A DNA stretch of 64,000 bases from Blasia pusilla. Lineage: Eukaryota > Marchantiophyta > Marchantiopsida > Blasiales. Location: NCBI GenBank assembly GCA_050084515.1, contig CM114273.1, positions 30,442,001 to 30,506,000 on the forward strand. Reading direction: 5' to 3'. A model generated the notes under the pieces. The model had not been told where the DNA came from. It saw only the letters and a list, made by a program, of their open reading frames with translations, and did no database searches. The position numbers and the translations under genes are program-made. Position 1 is the stretch's first letter. Each line of letters opens with the position of its first letter. Shown here one piece after another: positions 23,641-35,395 of the stretch.

Positions 23641-24420
23641 TTGATGTCCAAGCAAACAAGGGACAGCATGACCTACTATAGTAGAGGTAAAGGAATCTTA
23701 AAACCTTTAAGCCAAAGTTCCCACCCCTAAACAAAAATTGAAACCCAATTTTCAAGGAGGAAAATGACACAATAAGCAAGTGAAGACCGAAGGGAGCTGC
23801 GGAAGGACAACAACTACACCTCTAAAACCTGTGAATCAACTAATGAAAACACCAAAAGTGCGTTAAGAAACCTCTGTCAAGTTAGAAATCTATCTAACAA
23901 TCATTCGATTGAAGGCAATAGTATGTAAACGGAGTGTCCGGAGGGCGGACCAATCCGCACAATGGTTCTATATGCGAAGTTGGTTCCCGTGACTAATCGA
24001 CAGACTGTGGGTTGATAGATTGGGCCAAAAGATGTGAAAGAACGTCCGAGCGAGGGGGTAACGCAACTCACGGCTGCTTCAACATGTTCAGGAAATGGCA
24101 AGACACAATGGAAACCGTTTAAAGAATGTAGCAATACAACTTTGCAGTGAGAATCGTCAGGACAATGCACAGCAAAATTGCAACGGGCTAGACTCCAGCG
24201 GCAAGGATCTAACAATTTGACAACGAAAGAGGAAAGCAAAAGAGAAAAGCGAAAGAGAAAAGACGAGTTGCAGTAATGCGAAGAGAGTCCAGACAAGCAA
24301 CAAGAGTCCAAACCAACAACCAGCAATAGTTATCCCTAGGGCTCGGACCAACGAATGGCAAGAGTCAAGAAATAGCCATACATCGAGAGTCGAGAGTCAT
24401 GAGCTCACAAACGAGCAAGA

Positions 24421-24912
24421 TGTCATGACTTTTTAGGATAGATCGGAGAGATCTGGTAGAGCGCCGTTGCGAGTGGAGGAGGACATGTTGAGGAGGTCGA
24501 GGATGATCGTTGAGGTCTTGGGAAACCTGAGAGAGCAGGTTTTTCCCTTCGTTTTGGCTCATTTGGAGCCATATAGAGAAACTTACTATTTTGGACAAAT
24601 TTTCATGTTTGGTAGAGTTGACTTTACACTTTGGGAAGTGGCCCTTGACCCGCTACACCATGTCAAGAGCCAAGGAGGTGACGTGTGAGCATAGGTTATC
24701 AAGGAGATAGCTTGGGAGAGGGAAGGGGATATACCTCAAGGAGACAGAGCTTGAGATCTCATTCTCTCTTTGTTGAACCTCTTGGTATGAGATGACGGAG
24801 CTATGGTCTTGCTTGCCTTGTGAGTGTAACCCAAGCCTCTCATTAGGAGAGTGGGTTTGGTTTGACATTGAGAGAGACATGTGAGATTCCACACATTTGA
24901 GAGTTATGGATC
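24421..24912 (+). repeat. 5' family-1 LTR of copy B, 3' truncated
   Basis: Aligns with the first 490 bases of the solo LTR at 56236-56875 (reverse strand) and of 6324-7070. Similarity ends near 24912, before the terminal 126-base module, so the LTR is truncated where the unknown 5' region begins. Confidence 0.78.
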
Positions 24913-26950
24913 GTGATTTACAAAGAGAGAATGAGTGAGTGAGAGAGTTTCATGGCGGAGCTCACTAGTCACTCATTGGTTTTGCAGGTTGGGGATTGTA
25001 TTTTCCGGTCAATGGTTCATGGGAGTGCTCACCGGAGCAAGAGTCGCTCACTTTTGATGTTTCCTTTGCCGATTTTTCGTGTGGAAGAGTGGCACACGGA
25101 AGCGTTGCCCAATTTTTTTAGGATTGAGTATGGGGGCACGTTGCCCCATGCCAGTGCTCTCAAGAGCACTTTGTAGCTTTCTGATTTGTATTTTCACACG
25201 TTTTATACTTTTGTTGGGAGAAATCAACGCGGAAGCGTTGCCAAATTTTGCGTAGGAGAAAGAGACGTTGGGCTGCACAATAATCCCTATCAATTTTGGT
25301 GGAAAATCAAATGGAGAAACCAATTTAATGAGTTTGTAGATCAGGAAGTGGTATACGCTACTGAAGAAACAATGCACAATTTGGAGATTAGAGCATGGAG
25401 TTATGATCATTTTTGTTGGGCTACCATAGCCACCGTTCCAAGGCGTGAGTGAAATTTCAAATTTTTGGGTAGAAATTCTTTCTTGAGAGGTAGAAACAAA
25501 AATCAGTTTACTTGGTGGATAGGACAAGTGAATTCAACTATTTGGAGGTAGGGTGAGTAGATCCCATTTTTTGGGGGTGTTGACCCTCAATCTTAGGAGG
25601 GATTTGTGGTAAGGCATTCAATTTGTAGACCTATGAAGAGGGGGGCTATCAAGTAAGGAAAGATAGTGGAGATCCAATTTTCCCGGGGGTTTATTGTAGT
25701 TAAAAAAATTTTTTTGCCAAAGGACAACGTGTGTCCTACCACGTCCTAGCCGACTGTCTCGGAGACGAGCAAACCGGCTTTGCACTTGCTACCGCCGTTG
25801 TATGTTGTGTGGTCCGTCGACGCTTCAGGGCCGCAATCCGGTTGTCGGACCTCTTAGTGCCGACAAAATACTGAGCCGCCGTGTAGCCGTGTGCTACTCC
25901 GTCTGACCCTGCATTACTGCCGCCCATAGAGCCGGGCGTCTGAATCTCTATCCCAAACCGCCGCTGCTGGCTGTGTTCGCGGCTGGCCGTTTGCATTTTT
26001 TTATTGATAGGGTTGTAGTGTTCCGTCCGCTTTGTTATGCCGTGATTTGTAGCCGCTCAAGGACAATAAAGTATTGTGTCCATAGCCGCAACGCGCTGCC
26101 AATTTTTGCGTTGTGCTGCTTGTGGCCGCACTGCACTATCTCGATCGCCGAGACGTACCATCATTGAGGAGAAAATTGTATTTTCTGTTGAGGAGGGTAT
26201 GCCGCTGAGTGCCGCACCCCATTCTCGAGTGGCGTGCCATGTCATTTGTAGCCATTTCGTGTTGCAAGTGCCGCACCGTACCACTAGACCTGCACCGCAC
26301 ATCGAGGAGATTTGAGCATCGTCAAGACCAAGAGAGTATGACATGCTATTTGGAGGAGTTTGTCTTCACCACCGAGTTGGGGTCGAGATTTGCAGTTGTT
26401 GAGGAGCAACTTTGACACTTGTTGTCAGGTTATCAATTCTGGTCTTTTGCCCTACACGTGTTAGGGAATTCTGAGTATTAGGCAATTATTTGGGATGTTG
26501 GATTTCGTGTTGATGCTGAGAACATCATTGATATATGGGCTAGGGGACATAGGCCTGTGTGGGATGTCCAGAGCTGAGGGTGTGTCGTGTCAATGAGATG
26601 ATATGACAGTAGAGGATTTTCCGCACCACACCGCTTGTTGCCGCACAACATACGTCTCAATGAGAGAGTGTAGCTAGAGTGCCGCATGTTAGATTGAGTG
26701 ATTGCGTGATGACTCTCGAGGTTGAGAGTGATCATGTGAGAGGGGCACGAGGGTCATCACGGCGTCCTTTTGGGACTTTCAGAGGCGAGGTGGTGGACCT
26801 GCGAGTAGCTCTAGAGGGTTTACCCGGAGTGGTGCGAGGTTTCGATAGTCTTCACGTGAGAGACCACCTTGATCTCCTTTTGTGTCATCTTTAGACGAGG
26901 GAAAGAGTGTAGAGGAGGTTGTTAGTGCATCACCGCACACATTGAGTGGT
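24913..26950 (+). other. 5' region of copy B, uncharacterised
   Basis: Lies between the truncated LTR and the recognisable capsid. The first part holds open frames (24952-25176 and 25186-25452) without known domains but with a repeated GGAAGCGTTGCC element. The middle part (25740-26680) is strikingly rich in GCCGC motifs. It may encode a decayed Gag N-terminus or be inserted sequence. Confidence 0.35.
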
Positions 26951-26959
26951 CCTACTAGT

Positions 26960-27720
26960 TGAGCGTAGGAGATGGAGGATCGGGGTAGAGGACCGCGTAG
27001 ATTTTTGGGTGTTATAGGCACTATAGAGTTACATGACTTCATTGTGGAGTTTAGGAGTTGGTGTGACTTACAGCGGGCTAGGAACTCTAGAGAGTTATAC
27101 CCGTTTACAGCATGGAACGGAATGTTCGAGCATTTAGAGGGGGCATCCAAGGACGATTACCATGAGTTCTCGTAGAGATATGCCCATGAGATTGAGGCCT
27201 AGAGACTCTACTATGACCCACACTATGCGTTATGGATTGAGTCGTTTCCACATAAGGAGGAAGAGGCAGGAGAGGGTTCCTCCACCAATGATGTTGTAGG
27301 AGGGGTGACTCGCACTGGAGTAGATGCATCGTCTAGTCGAGTTCGTCCTAGGTTCAACCCCGTGGTTGAGTTCTTCGCTGAGTTGAGGGCAAGCTACCAG
27401 GGAGTACGGACGGAGAAGTTGCGGAGCATCCACGACTTCCAGAGGCGCCTGAGTGAGAGTTTGCGTGAGGCCTACACCCACTTGCGCCACTTGATTAACG
27501 TCACTCAGGAGGTGACAGAGGCCCAGGCTTTCGAGTCATGATACGCGATGTTCGATCGGACCCTACGGACACGTGTGCGAGAGGGGCTACTTCTTATGAA
27601 CACCTCCCCTATGTTGAGAGATGTTTTTAAGGACCACCGAGAACATCGAACGCAACATTGCGGAGGAGACCGTAACCACCATGGGTTCTAGGCGAGAGCA
27701 ATCACGATTGCCTACACCAC
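26960..27720 (+). pseudogene. gypsy gag capsid, copy B
   Basis: Readable blocks are LHDFIVEFRSWCDLQRARNS near 27030-27085, YPFTAWNGMFEHLEGA near 27100-27150, and FQRRLSESLREAYTHLRHLI near 27435-27500. They have the hydrophobic helix pattern of the retrotransposon Gag capsid family, and the last block is repeated in copy C. The protein would package element RNA. Stops at about 27174 and 27540 and a later frameshift break it. Confidence 0.72.
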
Positions 27721-27779
27721 CAATGCAACAACGTGGATTCGAAGATAGGTTTGTGGCACCACAAGCCCAGGGAGGATAC

Positions 27780-28318
27780 AAGGAGGCCATGCCACACAAA
27801 CTTGGGCCTTCGTATGCAGCTCAACATAAGCCGCCTACGATTACTTGTTGGTCATGTGGTGGAGCCCATCATCTGCGCGATTGCACTCGTTAGGGTCATG
27901 GTCGCGTGCCTCAGCATGGAGGGGGAGATGGTGCTGCAACAAGAGGTTATTAGTGACACTATTGTCAAGGTACGGTCACATACATGCCATGTGTTTCACC
28001 TTGCACCTTGAGTTACGTTTGGACCGAGGGCCAGAGAGGGTTTAGGGTTTAGGGTTTAAGGAGGCCATGCCACACAAACTTGCGCCTTCGTATGCAGCTC
28101 AACATAAGCCGCCTACGATTACTTGTTGGTCATGTGGTGGAGCCCATCATCTGCGCGATTGCACTCGTCAGGGTCATGGTCGCGTGCCTCAGCATGGAGG
28201 GGGAGATGGTGCTGCAACAAGAGGTTATTAGTGACACTATTGTCAAGGTACGGTCACATACACGCCATGTGTTTCACCTTGCACCCTGAGTTACGTTTGG
28301 ACCGAGCGCCAGAGAGGG
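27780..28318 (+). repeat. tandem duplication of a 261-bp nucleocapsid segment joined by telomeric repeats
   Basis: 27780-28040 and 28058-28318 differ at about five positions. Between them is TTTAGGGTTTAGGGTTT (28041-28057), the plant telomere repeat, preceded by GGG shared with the end of the unit. Copy C has one unit only. Confidence 0.93.
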
Positions 28319-28330
28319 CACCAGAGCAAG
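27837..28330 (+). pseudogene. gag nucleocapsid zinc-knuckle region of copy B, duplicated
   Basis: Each unit encodes CWSCGGAHHLRDC (27846-27884 and 28124-28162), a CCHC-like knuckle one residue shorter than the CX2CX4HX4C standard. A second knuckle, canonical in copy C, follows downstream. Nucleocapsid knuckles bind element RNA. The duplication would give extra knuckles, but a stop after the first knuckle in the upstream unit prevents read-through. Confidence 0.7.
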
Positions 28331-28469
28331 TTGCCGGTCCGGGTGGGCCTAGAGGTCGTACATCAGGTGGTCTTGTTGGAGGATGAGGAGTTGGATTTGC
28401 CCAAGGGGGTGGTGGAGTTGCATGTGGAGGAGGTAGAGTCCCACCACCTAGGCGCATCAAGGGAGACAT

Positions 28470-29200
28470 CAAGCGTGAGGCTGGGATGGCTGCTCAGATG
28501 CAAGAGCTACAGTAGCAGATTGCCGCTATGGCATTGAGGTTACCCTATGCTAGATGCGTGGTATCGACATCTTATGGAGCCACCAAAGATATGGAGGATC
28601 TTGATTGGATGTGTGGGGTTGCCCAAATGGAGGCCGCCGCAGTTGTTACGCATGGAGCAGCGGCAGAGTTGGATCCACATAGAGGGGAAGCCAGGAAACA
28701 TACCACGCTTTCTCAGTCCTTCACGTTGACCAAGGCGATGAGGACCCCATCAATGGGTCCTAATCAGAGTTCTTGGAGAGTTGGTAATGTTATTGATGTG
28801 CAAGCAAAACAGGCGATGGGAAAAGCGAGTGCGACAACTCCTATTGTTGATGCTTCTCTTGAGCATCAGCAAGGAGGAGCATGTGTCGAGCACGTTGTTG
28901 GGGGCGGCCACTGTTGTGTATCGTGCTCCTTTATTTTTTACTTCCGATGTTATAACGTTGGGAGGTACGCCCGTCGAGGTTTTCTAGCTGACCGCTACAC
29001 TATGTGAGCGTGGAGTTGGAGTTCCTGCATCACATTCAGAGATGATTGTACATGAGATGATGGACCTATCCTTGGAGCTAATGCTCGGACCGTCCACGTG
29101 ATATTCATGGCAGGCTACGGATGCTAGGATGGCGGAGATGCCCGCTAGACCCGCGATAGAGCATGCCATGGCTTCTCTTGGTGTTGTTTTGTTGGATAAT
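28470..29200 (+). other. linker between nucleocapsid and protease, copy B
   Basis: Starts with a Gln-rich, probably helical segment (EAGMAAQMQELQ) and continues through a region alignable with copy C (62262-63060). It has no recognised domain. Copy A has lost nearly all of it. Confidence 0.45.
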
Positions 29201-29578
29201 CGGGGAGAGGTCTTCCAGTTGGTGAGTTCAGGAGGAAGAGCTTTTAGTCCGTTGCGCGTCTTGTTCGACTCACCAACGTAACCCTTGATGTTGGAAAAAG
29301 CGGCATTCAGAGGTTTGGGCCTGACGAGGGCCGATATGGAGCGTTGTCCATTTTCGGATACTAACATCCTAGGGTGGAGTACCACACAGTATATCAGCCA
29401 ACAGGAGGTCATGGTGAGGATTCGCTCGGGACATCTTATAGATGAGTTCGTAGTGCGAGCCAAGGCGATAGTGACTGATGCAGAGTCCTACCAAGTCTTG
29501 GTTGGTGGAGTAGTGTTGTACCCGATGGGGTTTTCCTTGGATTACTGGGAGGAGTTACCGTCTAGACCAAGATGGTAG
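29200..29578 (+). pseudogene. retropepsin-like protease region, copy B
   Basis: A continuous open stretch from 29285 ends with YQVLVGGVVLYPMGFSLDYW. The expected active-site strand just upstream reads LFDSPT and then a stop where a D-S/T-G triad is expected, so this copy would be inactive even if translated. Position after the gag linker and alignment with copy C support the call. Confidence 0.55.
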
Positions 29579-29624
29579 TGAGGCGATGGGCGCCTTAGCT
29601 CATTACCCGTTCGATTCACAAGTG

Positions 29625-29885
29625 TAGTGATCGAGCGCCGACGAGGAGAGATTATGACCTTAACAGCATTTAGCAGCATGATCACTTGACCTAGTGATTT
29701 TGATTGAGATGCATGTCCATGCAGAGGATACTCTCGTTCCTGACATTTCTATGGAGAGGAGTGTCATGATCGCCGCATCAGTCCATGGAGGAGAGGTGCC
29801 ACTTTGGGGCTTGATTGAGGAGCTCCGACGCTTAGCCATTAAGCATATGCAGACCGCGTGAAGCCAAACGTTTGCACCAGAGTGT
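29625..29885 (+). pseudogene. N-terminal linker of the methyltransferase, copy B
   Basis: Aligns with 61790-61530 of copy C and 450-710 of copy A (PDISMERSVMIAASVHGGEV is readable near 29738-29797). It stops exactly where the family-2 LTR begins at 29886, so motif I of the methyltransferase is absent. Confidence 0.7.
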
Positions 29886-31162
29886 TGTCGTGTAGTGAAA
29901 TTAGCTAGTGTGTAAACTCCTTCTTCATTAAGTATTAGATAAAGTTTTATTAGTATGAAGTAAATTAGCTTAGGAAAAGGAAATTCCTTGTTTAAACTTC
30001 TTTATAGTGCCTCTTTTATACGGGCCCAACTTTAGGAAAAGAGGTCATAAATAAAATATGACTTTATAAAAGTAAAGTAGTTAGGTTGGTGCTTTAATGA
30101 AAAGCAAAAGTAGTCTTGGTTGGTGGCTAAGTTAGTTGGGGTAATTTGGAAAATATCAAATGGGTAAAAGAGGAGATTTTGGAAGAGATAAGAGGAAATC
30201 TACTTGTGTCAAAATGTGATTGGCTAAGCCTTAAGAGGAAGCCATGTAGCACAAGATAAGATTAGTTCTATTTTGTACTCTTGTGGATCACTTGTGAGTG
30301 TATAAAGAGGAGGGACCTTCAAGGGTTCATCACCTTCTATTCCACATCTTGAGTCTCTCGTGTCACTCTTAAGTGTATGACTTTGGGATTGCTTGCTCTT
30401 CCAATGAGAGTGGATCATCTCTCTTGGGAGAGTAACTTGACCATAGTCTATTTTTCGAGAGGTTTTTAGAATATGGTGTATGTGTGGAGATGAGAGGCTT
30501 GTCACCTCAGAGAAGTTTAGTCATACTAAAAGAATGAATGTTTTGGCTTGTTACTTTCCCAATGAGAGTGGATTATCCCTTTTTGGGAAAATAATTCTGC
30601 CAAAATCCATTCTTGAGGAGAGTAGAGAATGTCTGTCAAGCATGGATAGGGGTGGAGCACGAGTTGTGCCCAAATTTCCTTTCTTCAATCCATACCATGT
30701 CAAGGTACTCTTTGTAGATAGACATTGGTTTACTCGCTATTTAATTTATCATTTTGGGGAGGCGTTCATGAACCAGGTCATGCAATCTCCAACTCCGGTG
30801 ATTCTTCCTATCGTCATATATGGAAGGACATGGGATTATATTTTGTATGTCCTTATATAGCAATCCATGGATGTCAATAGGCCTGCTCAAGTAGGATTTA
30901 ACACTAGTTGTGTTATCTTCCTCGTGTACAAGCGTAAAATAGTTTATAGGGATTTTATAGTTAGGAATTCGGGATCCAATGTTACGAAAATGTGATCGCC
31001 TCGGCACTTCTATTTATGATATCTATCATGAGAGAATGGAGAGTATACATAATAATTTTATATTGAAAAAGAAGAACTTCCCAGAGAATTCACCTTGCAT
31101 CGACCACGTTTGCCGTAGCTAGAAGGTCTGCCCTTACTCGAAGAAAGGCTCTCGACACGACA
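29886..31162 (+). repeat. family-2 LTR (1277 bp) inside copy B
   Basis: Begins TGTCGTGTAG and ends GACACGACA. It is the same family as the solo LTR at 5046-6315 in opposite orientation. A TATAAAG at about 30301 is conserved in the other copy and is a plausible promoter element. Open frames within it, such as 30480-30860, are not supported as genes. Confidence 0.83.
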
Positions 31163-31343
31163 AATGGTGCTTCCATTGAGAGATCTTTGAGACGGTAGAT
31201 TTTGTTTGCAAGTTGGAGTCTTATCAAGATGACTACTTTTGGTAGTACTTCATCAATGGGAACTGAGGGATCTGAGGATCTTCACCGAACTTTGACAACA
31301 TTGTTGAGTCAACACGGAGGAGTTCACATAGGAGAGCAAAGAT
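31163..31343 (+). pseudogene. start of the family-2 element internal region, gag N-terminus fragment
   Basis: Directly after the LTR comes AATGGTGCTTCCATTGAGAG, a leader of the type seen after LTRs of plant gypsy elements. A reading frame starting MTTFGSTSSMGTEGSEDL near 31228 follows. It is cut after about 35 codons and fused in frame to a methyltransferase fragment of copy B. Confidence 0.5.
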
Positions 31344-31505
31344 TGTATGTGGAGATTGATGATGTTGCGAGGCGTGCTTCACTTTACCATGTGGCGCAAT
31401 TACGCCTCTCTTTTCCCGACTTTTGTCTGCGTCCGCTGTCCAGGGATACCAAAGTTCCCTACCAAGAGATATTTCATTGTTGGGGGCGCAAGACTTGGAG
31501 CGGGT
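31344..31505 (+). pseudogene. internal methyltransferase fragment, copy B
   Basis: LYVEIDDVARRA and the following residues match the segment just after motif I in copies A and C. The fragment ends near 31505, before the catalytic Pro-Cys motif, where sequence jumps to the 3' end of the element. The deletion between 31505 and the 3' tail corresponds to about 3.7 kb of copy A. Confidence 0.75.
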
Positions 31506-31770
31506 AGGGATCATAGGCGACTAATGATAGGGCTACATGAGCACCCGAACTTTTTGCTCTTAGCGTCCGTGAGATGTATGTCATGGTAGGTAGGAAAGTA
31601 TGGCTATTTGGAGTTAGAGGGATCTAACCACCAGCTAAGGGGGCGATTGGAGATATTTTGGTATTTCTTGCCTTGTTTGGATACCATGAGTTGGCATGGG
31701 ATCGTGCGTGTTTGTGTGTATGTTTGTCGAAAATGATGTATGTTGTGTAGTGATGTGTATGCGCACGACA
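31506..31770 (+). repeat. 3' end of copy B with terminal module
   Basis: Matches 4790-5045 of copy A, including the purine-rich stretch before the 123-base module at 31648-31770. Confidence 0.8.
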
Positions 31771-31774
31771 AAGA

Positions 31775-32765
31775 GCAAGAGTCCACATTGAAACCAACTG
31801 TCATAGCCACAAACCGAGCATCGAGAGTGAAGACACCCGCTGCTGCGCACGGCTAGAATCGAGGCAAGTCGAGAGTCGAGCTGAGCTCGATGCAGCAAGA
31901 GTGGCTCCCCTCAATTTCAGAATCCCCTAGAGTCAAATAAACAAGTCGAGACCCTAAACGCTCCGATTCAAAAATTCCTCCACCTCTCACTTCAGAATCC
32001 CTTAGAGTCAAGGAGACTCCAATGAACGTGTCGAGAACCTCACAAAGCCTCAAGTGATTGAGAGTATAGAGAGTCAAGATTGGAGAGGGGAAATGAAGAG
32101 TCCACAAGAACCTCACGAAGAGTGATCAAGAGTCGAGACCCAAGAGGGGAAACAAGAGATCGCAGCGCTGCGGTAGTAGGAAATAAGGGCCCCGACCTCC
32201 ATCCAACCCACAACCCCTTTGAAGTTTGTAGTCCTTGGACGTGGAGCACTAGAGCCGTTGGAGGTGTCTTGCCCTAAATAGGAGCCTTATCGGACGACCT
32301 ACAACTTGTGGGAATGATCCAATGGACTGAATAGTTATCGGTTTTTCGGCGGTCAAATACTAGCCCGGCGGTAGTCCGGCTCCCTCAAAATGCAGACCAA
32401 CCGTATTCTGACACCTAAAAATGCAACCACCATTGTCTGACGATATCCTCCCGAAAAGCAGAAAATTTATGGCACCTAATTTGCGGCCAACCAGTTGCCG
32501 GAAGAGGGAAGACGTGTCCCGGAAATACAACCGGATTTTTTCCCAAGGCCGCAGAAATTTCTTATTCATGTAGCCCTAGTTCTCCCCGGACGTTGGTTTC
32601 AGGGAGGAAGGATTCAAGGGAAGGAGGAGTTGTGCGTAAGGACGTGTGTTGGCTCCCATGATAATGGAAGGAGGAAATTTAGGGAGGGCCGCGGGCCAGG
32701 TTCCTTCCTTTTTCTTCCTCCCTCCACATTGCCCCACTTGCCCTTGCCTTGTCTTTCATCATGAA
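31775..32765. other. probable upstream/subterminal region of the minus-strand hAT
   Basis: Resumes the sequence interrupted by copy B: both sides carry repeated GAGTCGAGAGTC-like words. From 32290 to 32560 it is rich in CCGG and GCCGG words, like the flanks of the plus-strand hAT (34640-34970). Assignment is by composition and order only. Confidence 0.35.
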
Positions 32766-34635
32766 CTATAAGTGTGGGTCTCACCTCTTGCAATGCATGT
32801 CCGTGGACATGTCCAAACTTGTTCGTCCATGTCCATTTTTATACAACCAAGACGCTTAGGGTGTAGCTCCATGCAATGGTCGTGGCAAGATTGGACGCGT
32901 GGGGATCAGAAATCTCCAACTACTCCAAGAGCCATCTATCCTAGTCACGACGTCCAGTTTAGTCTTTTCTATCTTTTTGCTTGGATTCGCTTTGCTGGAT
33001 TTAGTGATCAAACTTGAAATTTCAGGAAGTGGATTAATTTTCCATTTGTGGTGCATCCATAGAAATAAATTCATGATGTTTCGTCTTTGGTAAAACAATC
33101 CTAGCCTCGTTGGGCTCGTGGCTTACTCTATTTTTGGGTGTTGTATGTTTGCTCCATCTTGCCGATTTTTTTGTCTGTTTTATGGAAAGTGAATCATTCC
33201 ATTTCGGGATGGAGGCTGGCAATGATCTGTATTCCTGGTTGGAAAGACCCAGAGATGGAAAAGTTAGCAAGAGTGATAGGCGGGGCTTAACAAGTGCAAT
33301 AATAGATCCCAGATCTGGATTCACCGATGTATGGCTGATTGCAAATGACTACCAATTATGGCTTCATGAAGACGAGTTGTAGCGTGCAATCCGAACTAAG
33401 GCCGGGTTTTTGAGAGGGCTTGACATGTCTTGAATATTGTTGAAAGAGAAGAGTGCCTTCAAGAACATGGACACAAGTGGCAAGAGTAATAGATGTGGCT
33501 TAACAAGAGTAATTATAGATCCCACATCTGTTGAAATTTACAATGCATGGTGATTGCTTCTTACTTGAAAGATTTCAAGATTTTAGAGACCATACATCTC
33601 CATAATGCACATCTGGAAAAAGTAGTAAGTTGCTACTTAACCTCAGTAATGGCAATGTTCATTCTTTTGAACATCATTTATTCCGTGTAGCCACACCCAC
33701 CTTCTGATCATCAAGAAAGTGTACAAAGTGTACAACCATCTACTTAATATGAACAATAAGTCATAGGTAATGGATTAGTACTTTGATTTCCCCTTCGATT
33801 ATGATACATACATGGAGTAGAATTTGACTAAAAATTTCAGAAGCTACCATTTCCTCTTCCAAATATGCGGTGCGAAGGGTTCGTTTTTGTACTCTTACTT
33901 TGTGTCCTCTCGTCATGTCCATCGTTGAAGTGTAATATGGACGTGGGTGATCTAGGATGCATTGAACGATAGCAATTGGCGGCGAGCCTCCATGTTCTTC
34001 GTTTCTGGAGTGTTCAATCCGCAAGGAATGGTCTAAGACATTCTAGCATTTGATGCTCGTGGATTGCACGAGCAATCTTACTAGCATGCATCATTATATT
34101 CATACTTCTTGCTAAAACATGCTCAAACCATACTACATAACTATTGTTTTCAGTTCAGCAAGCTCAGTTATGTTAAGTGATCCTATTTCCATTAGATTCA
34201 TAGTCAAAATTGGGAACATTTTAAAAATATTCGAATGTGTCATATGGAAAGATGTTTGCATGACAAGATGTCCGAGCATACTAGCACCATGTGTCCAATG
34301 TTGGGGGGTCGTCATGAGGGGAAGGTCATCCTCCAATAATAGTGTAGATAAGAAGGGTATAGGATTTATTTTTTCCCAATATTAGAAGTGAAAATATTTA
34401 CAAAATGAGAAGAAATTTTTACTTCCTTTTAATATGACCCCGAAAGTGACCCTTAGCTCTTTTCTTGTTCCCTCCCAACATATCACTTCAAAGCATGCCA
34501 AGCAGACTTTCTTTAATTTCGTGCCCTAGATCTTCTACCATGTCCTTCATTTTTAATTTCCACTGAAATTTTTTTGACTCTAAACTAGGAGGGGGCAAAC
34601 CGGTTCAAAATCATGAAATTTGGAACTAGAAGGGG
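32766..34635. other. no gene recognised; contains a short duplicated segment
   Basis: A GGACATGTCC-containing end-like sequence lies at 32795-32855 (compare 11960-12018). A block of about 50 bases around 33275-33320 recurs about 205 bases later (33480-33530), with GGCTTAACAAG and ATAGATCCCA in both. No coding domain is seen. Confidence 0.4.
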
Positions 34636-35257
34636 AGCAATATTCGGAGAGATCCGGGGTTACGAATAACCCCGGCCGGCAGTTTTCAGGATTTTCCGAC
34701 GCCAGAAAATCACCACAGGCACCAGTTCCGGGCGGTATTGAGTAGATGCCGGAAGTTGATAGGGCAGTCGAGCAGGTGCCGGATTATGACTATATGACGG
34801 CAGGAATATGCTGGAATGTGGCGATGTCCGGGTAGGAAAGCCGATTTTCGGCTGGATAACTTTTTCCGGCGGACGGTTTATTGCCGATTGAGGTGCCGGC
34901 TGCCGGAAATATGGGAGTGGCCACGATTTGCTTAGGGGGAGGCGGTTGGATCCAAACCGTCCCCTCAAATGTGTGCCCTAACACCCATTTAGGGCATACT
35001 AATTTGAGTCGTCCGATCTAAATCGAACGGCTGGAAGTAGGGTCGCTCATCTACCAAGAGGCTCGCAGGGGGGTGGAGACACGACTATGGCCCCTGAGAC
35101 ACTCATTCTACTCTGTCTCCACTCCGCTCTGCCCTCGCTCCGCTTTGCTAAGTTTTCTCTGCTCGGATCCGCTCCTTCCCTCCAGATGAATTTGCGCCAT
35201 TGAATCCGCTCCGCTCTGCTCCGCTCCGCTCTGTGACGAAAGATTAGGCTCTCCGAA

Positions 35258-35395
35258 CTGCTCTCTTGCGTTTCTGCTTGGCTAGGTGATTCACTTTTTT
35301 GTAGGGCCGCGTTGCTGCTCTCTTGCATTTCTTCTTGGTTGGGTGATTCGCTTTTTTGTAGGGCTGCGTTGATGCTCTGTTGCATTTCGCTTGTG
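35258..35395 (+). repeat. 57-bp tandem repeat, about 2.4 units
   Basis: Units 35258-35314 and 35315-35371 plus a partial third, each containing TTTTTTGTAGGG. It lies in the leader upstream of the hAT transposase. A minus-strand open frame over it is a by-product of the repeat. Confidence 0.88.

Larger units (their letters stand above)
24421..31770 (+). mobile_element. Ty3/gypsy element copy B, 7350 bp, with 4-bp target duplication AAGA
   Basis: The left end starts TGTCATGACT, as family-1 LTRs do. The right end finishes GCGCACGACA. AAGA occurs immediately outside both ends (24417-24420 and 31771-31774). Inside are gag capsid, a duplicated nucleocapsid segment, protease, the start of the methyltransferase, a complete family-2 LTR with the first part of its gag, a short further piece of methyltransferase, and the 3' end. 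Everything from the methyltransferase catalytic core through integrase and PHD is deleted. The flanking host DNA on both sides is probably the upstream part of the minus-strand hAT. Confidence 0.68.

Noticed and set aside
28041-28057. A chromosome end or telomere
   Set aside because: There are only about two and a half TTTAGGG units between two copies of a nucleocapsid segment, with element sequence on both sides.
30480-30860. 126-codon open frame near 30480 as a gene, and similar frames in 4932-5983
   Set aside because: They lie inside the two family-2 LTR copies, have no domain, and are shared only because the LTR is repeated.
29886-31162. The 1.27-kb LTR as the LTR of the methyltransferase element
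   Set aside because: None of the three methyltransferase copies ends with it; they end with the family-1 module. In copy B it interrupts the methyltransferase, although a hybrid origin cannot be excluded.
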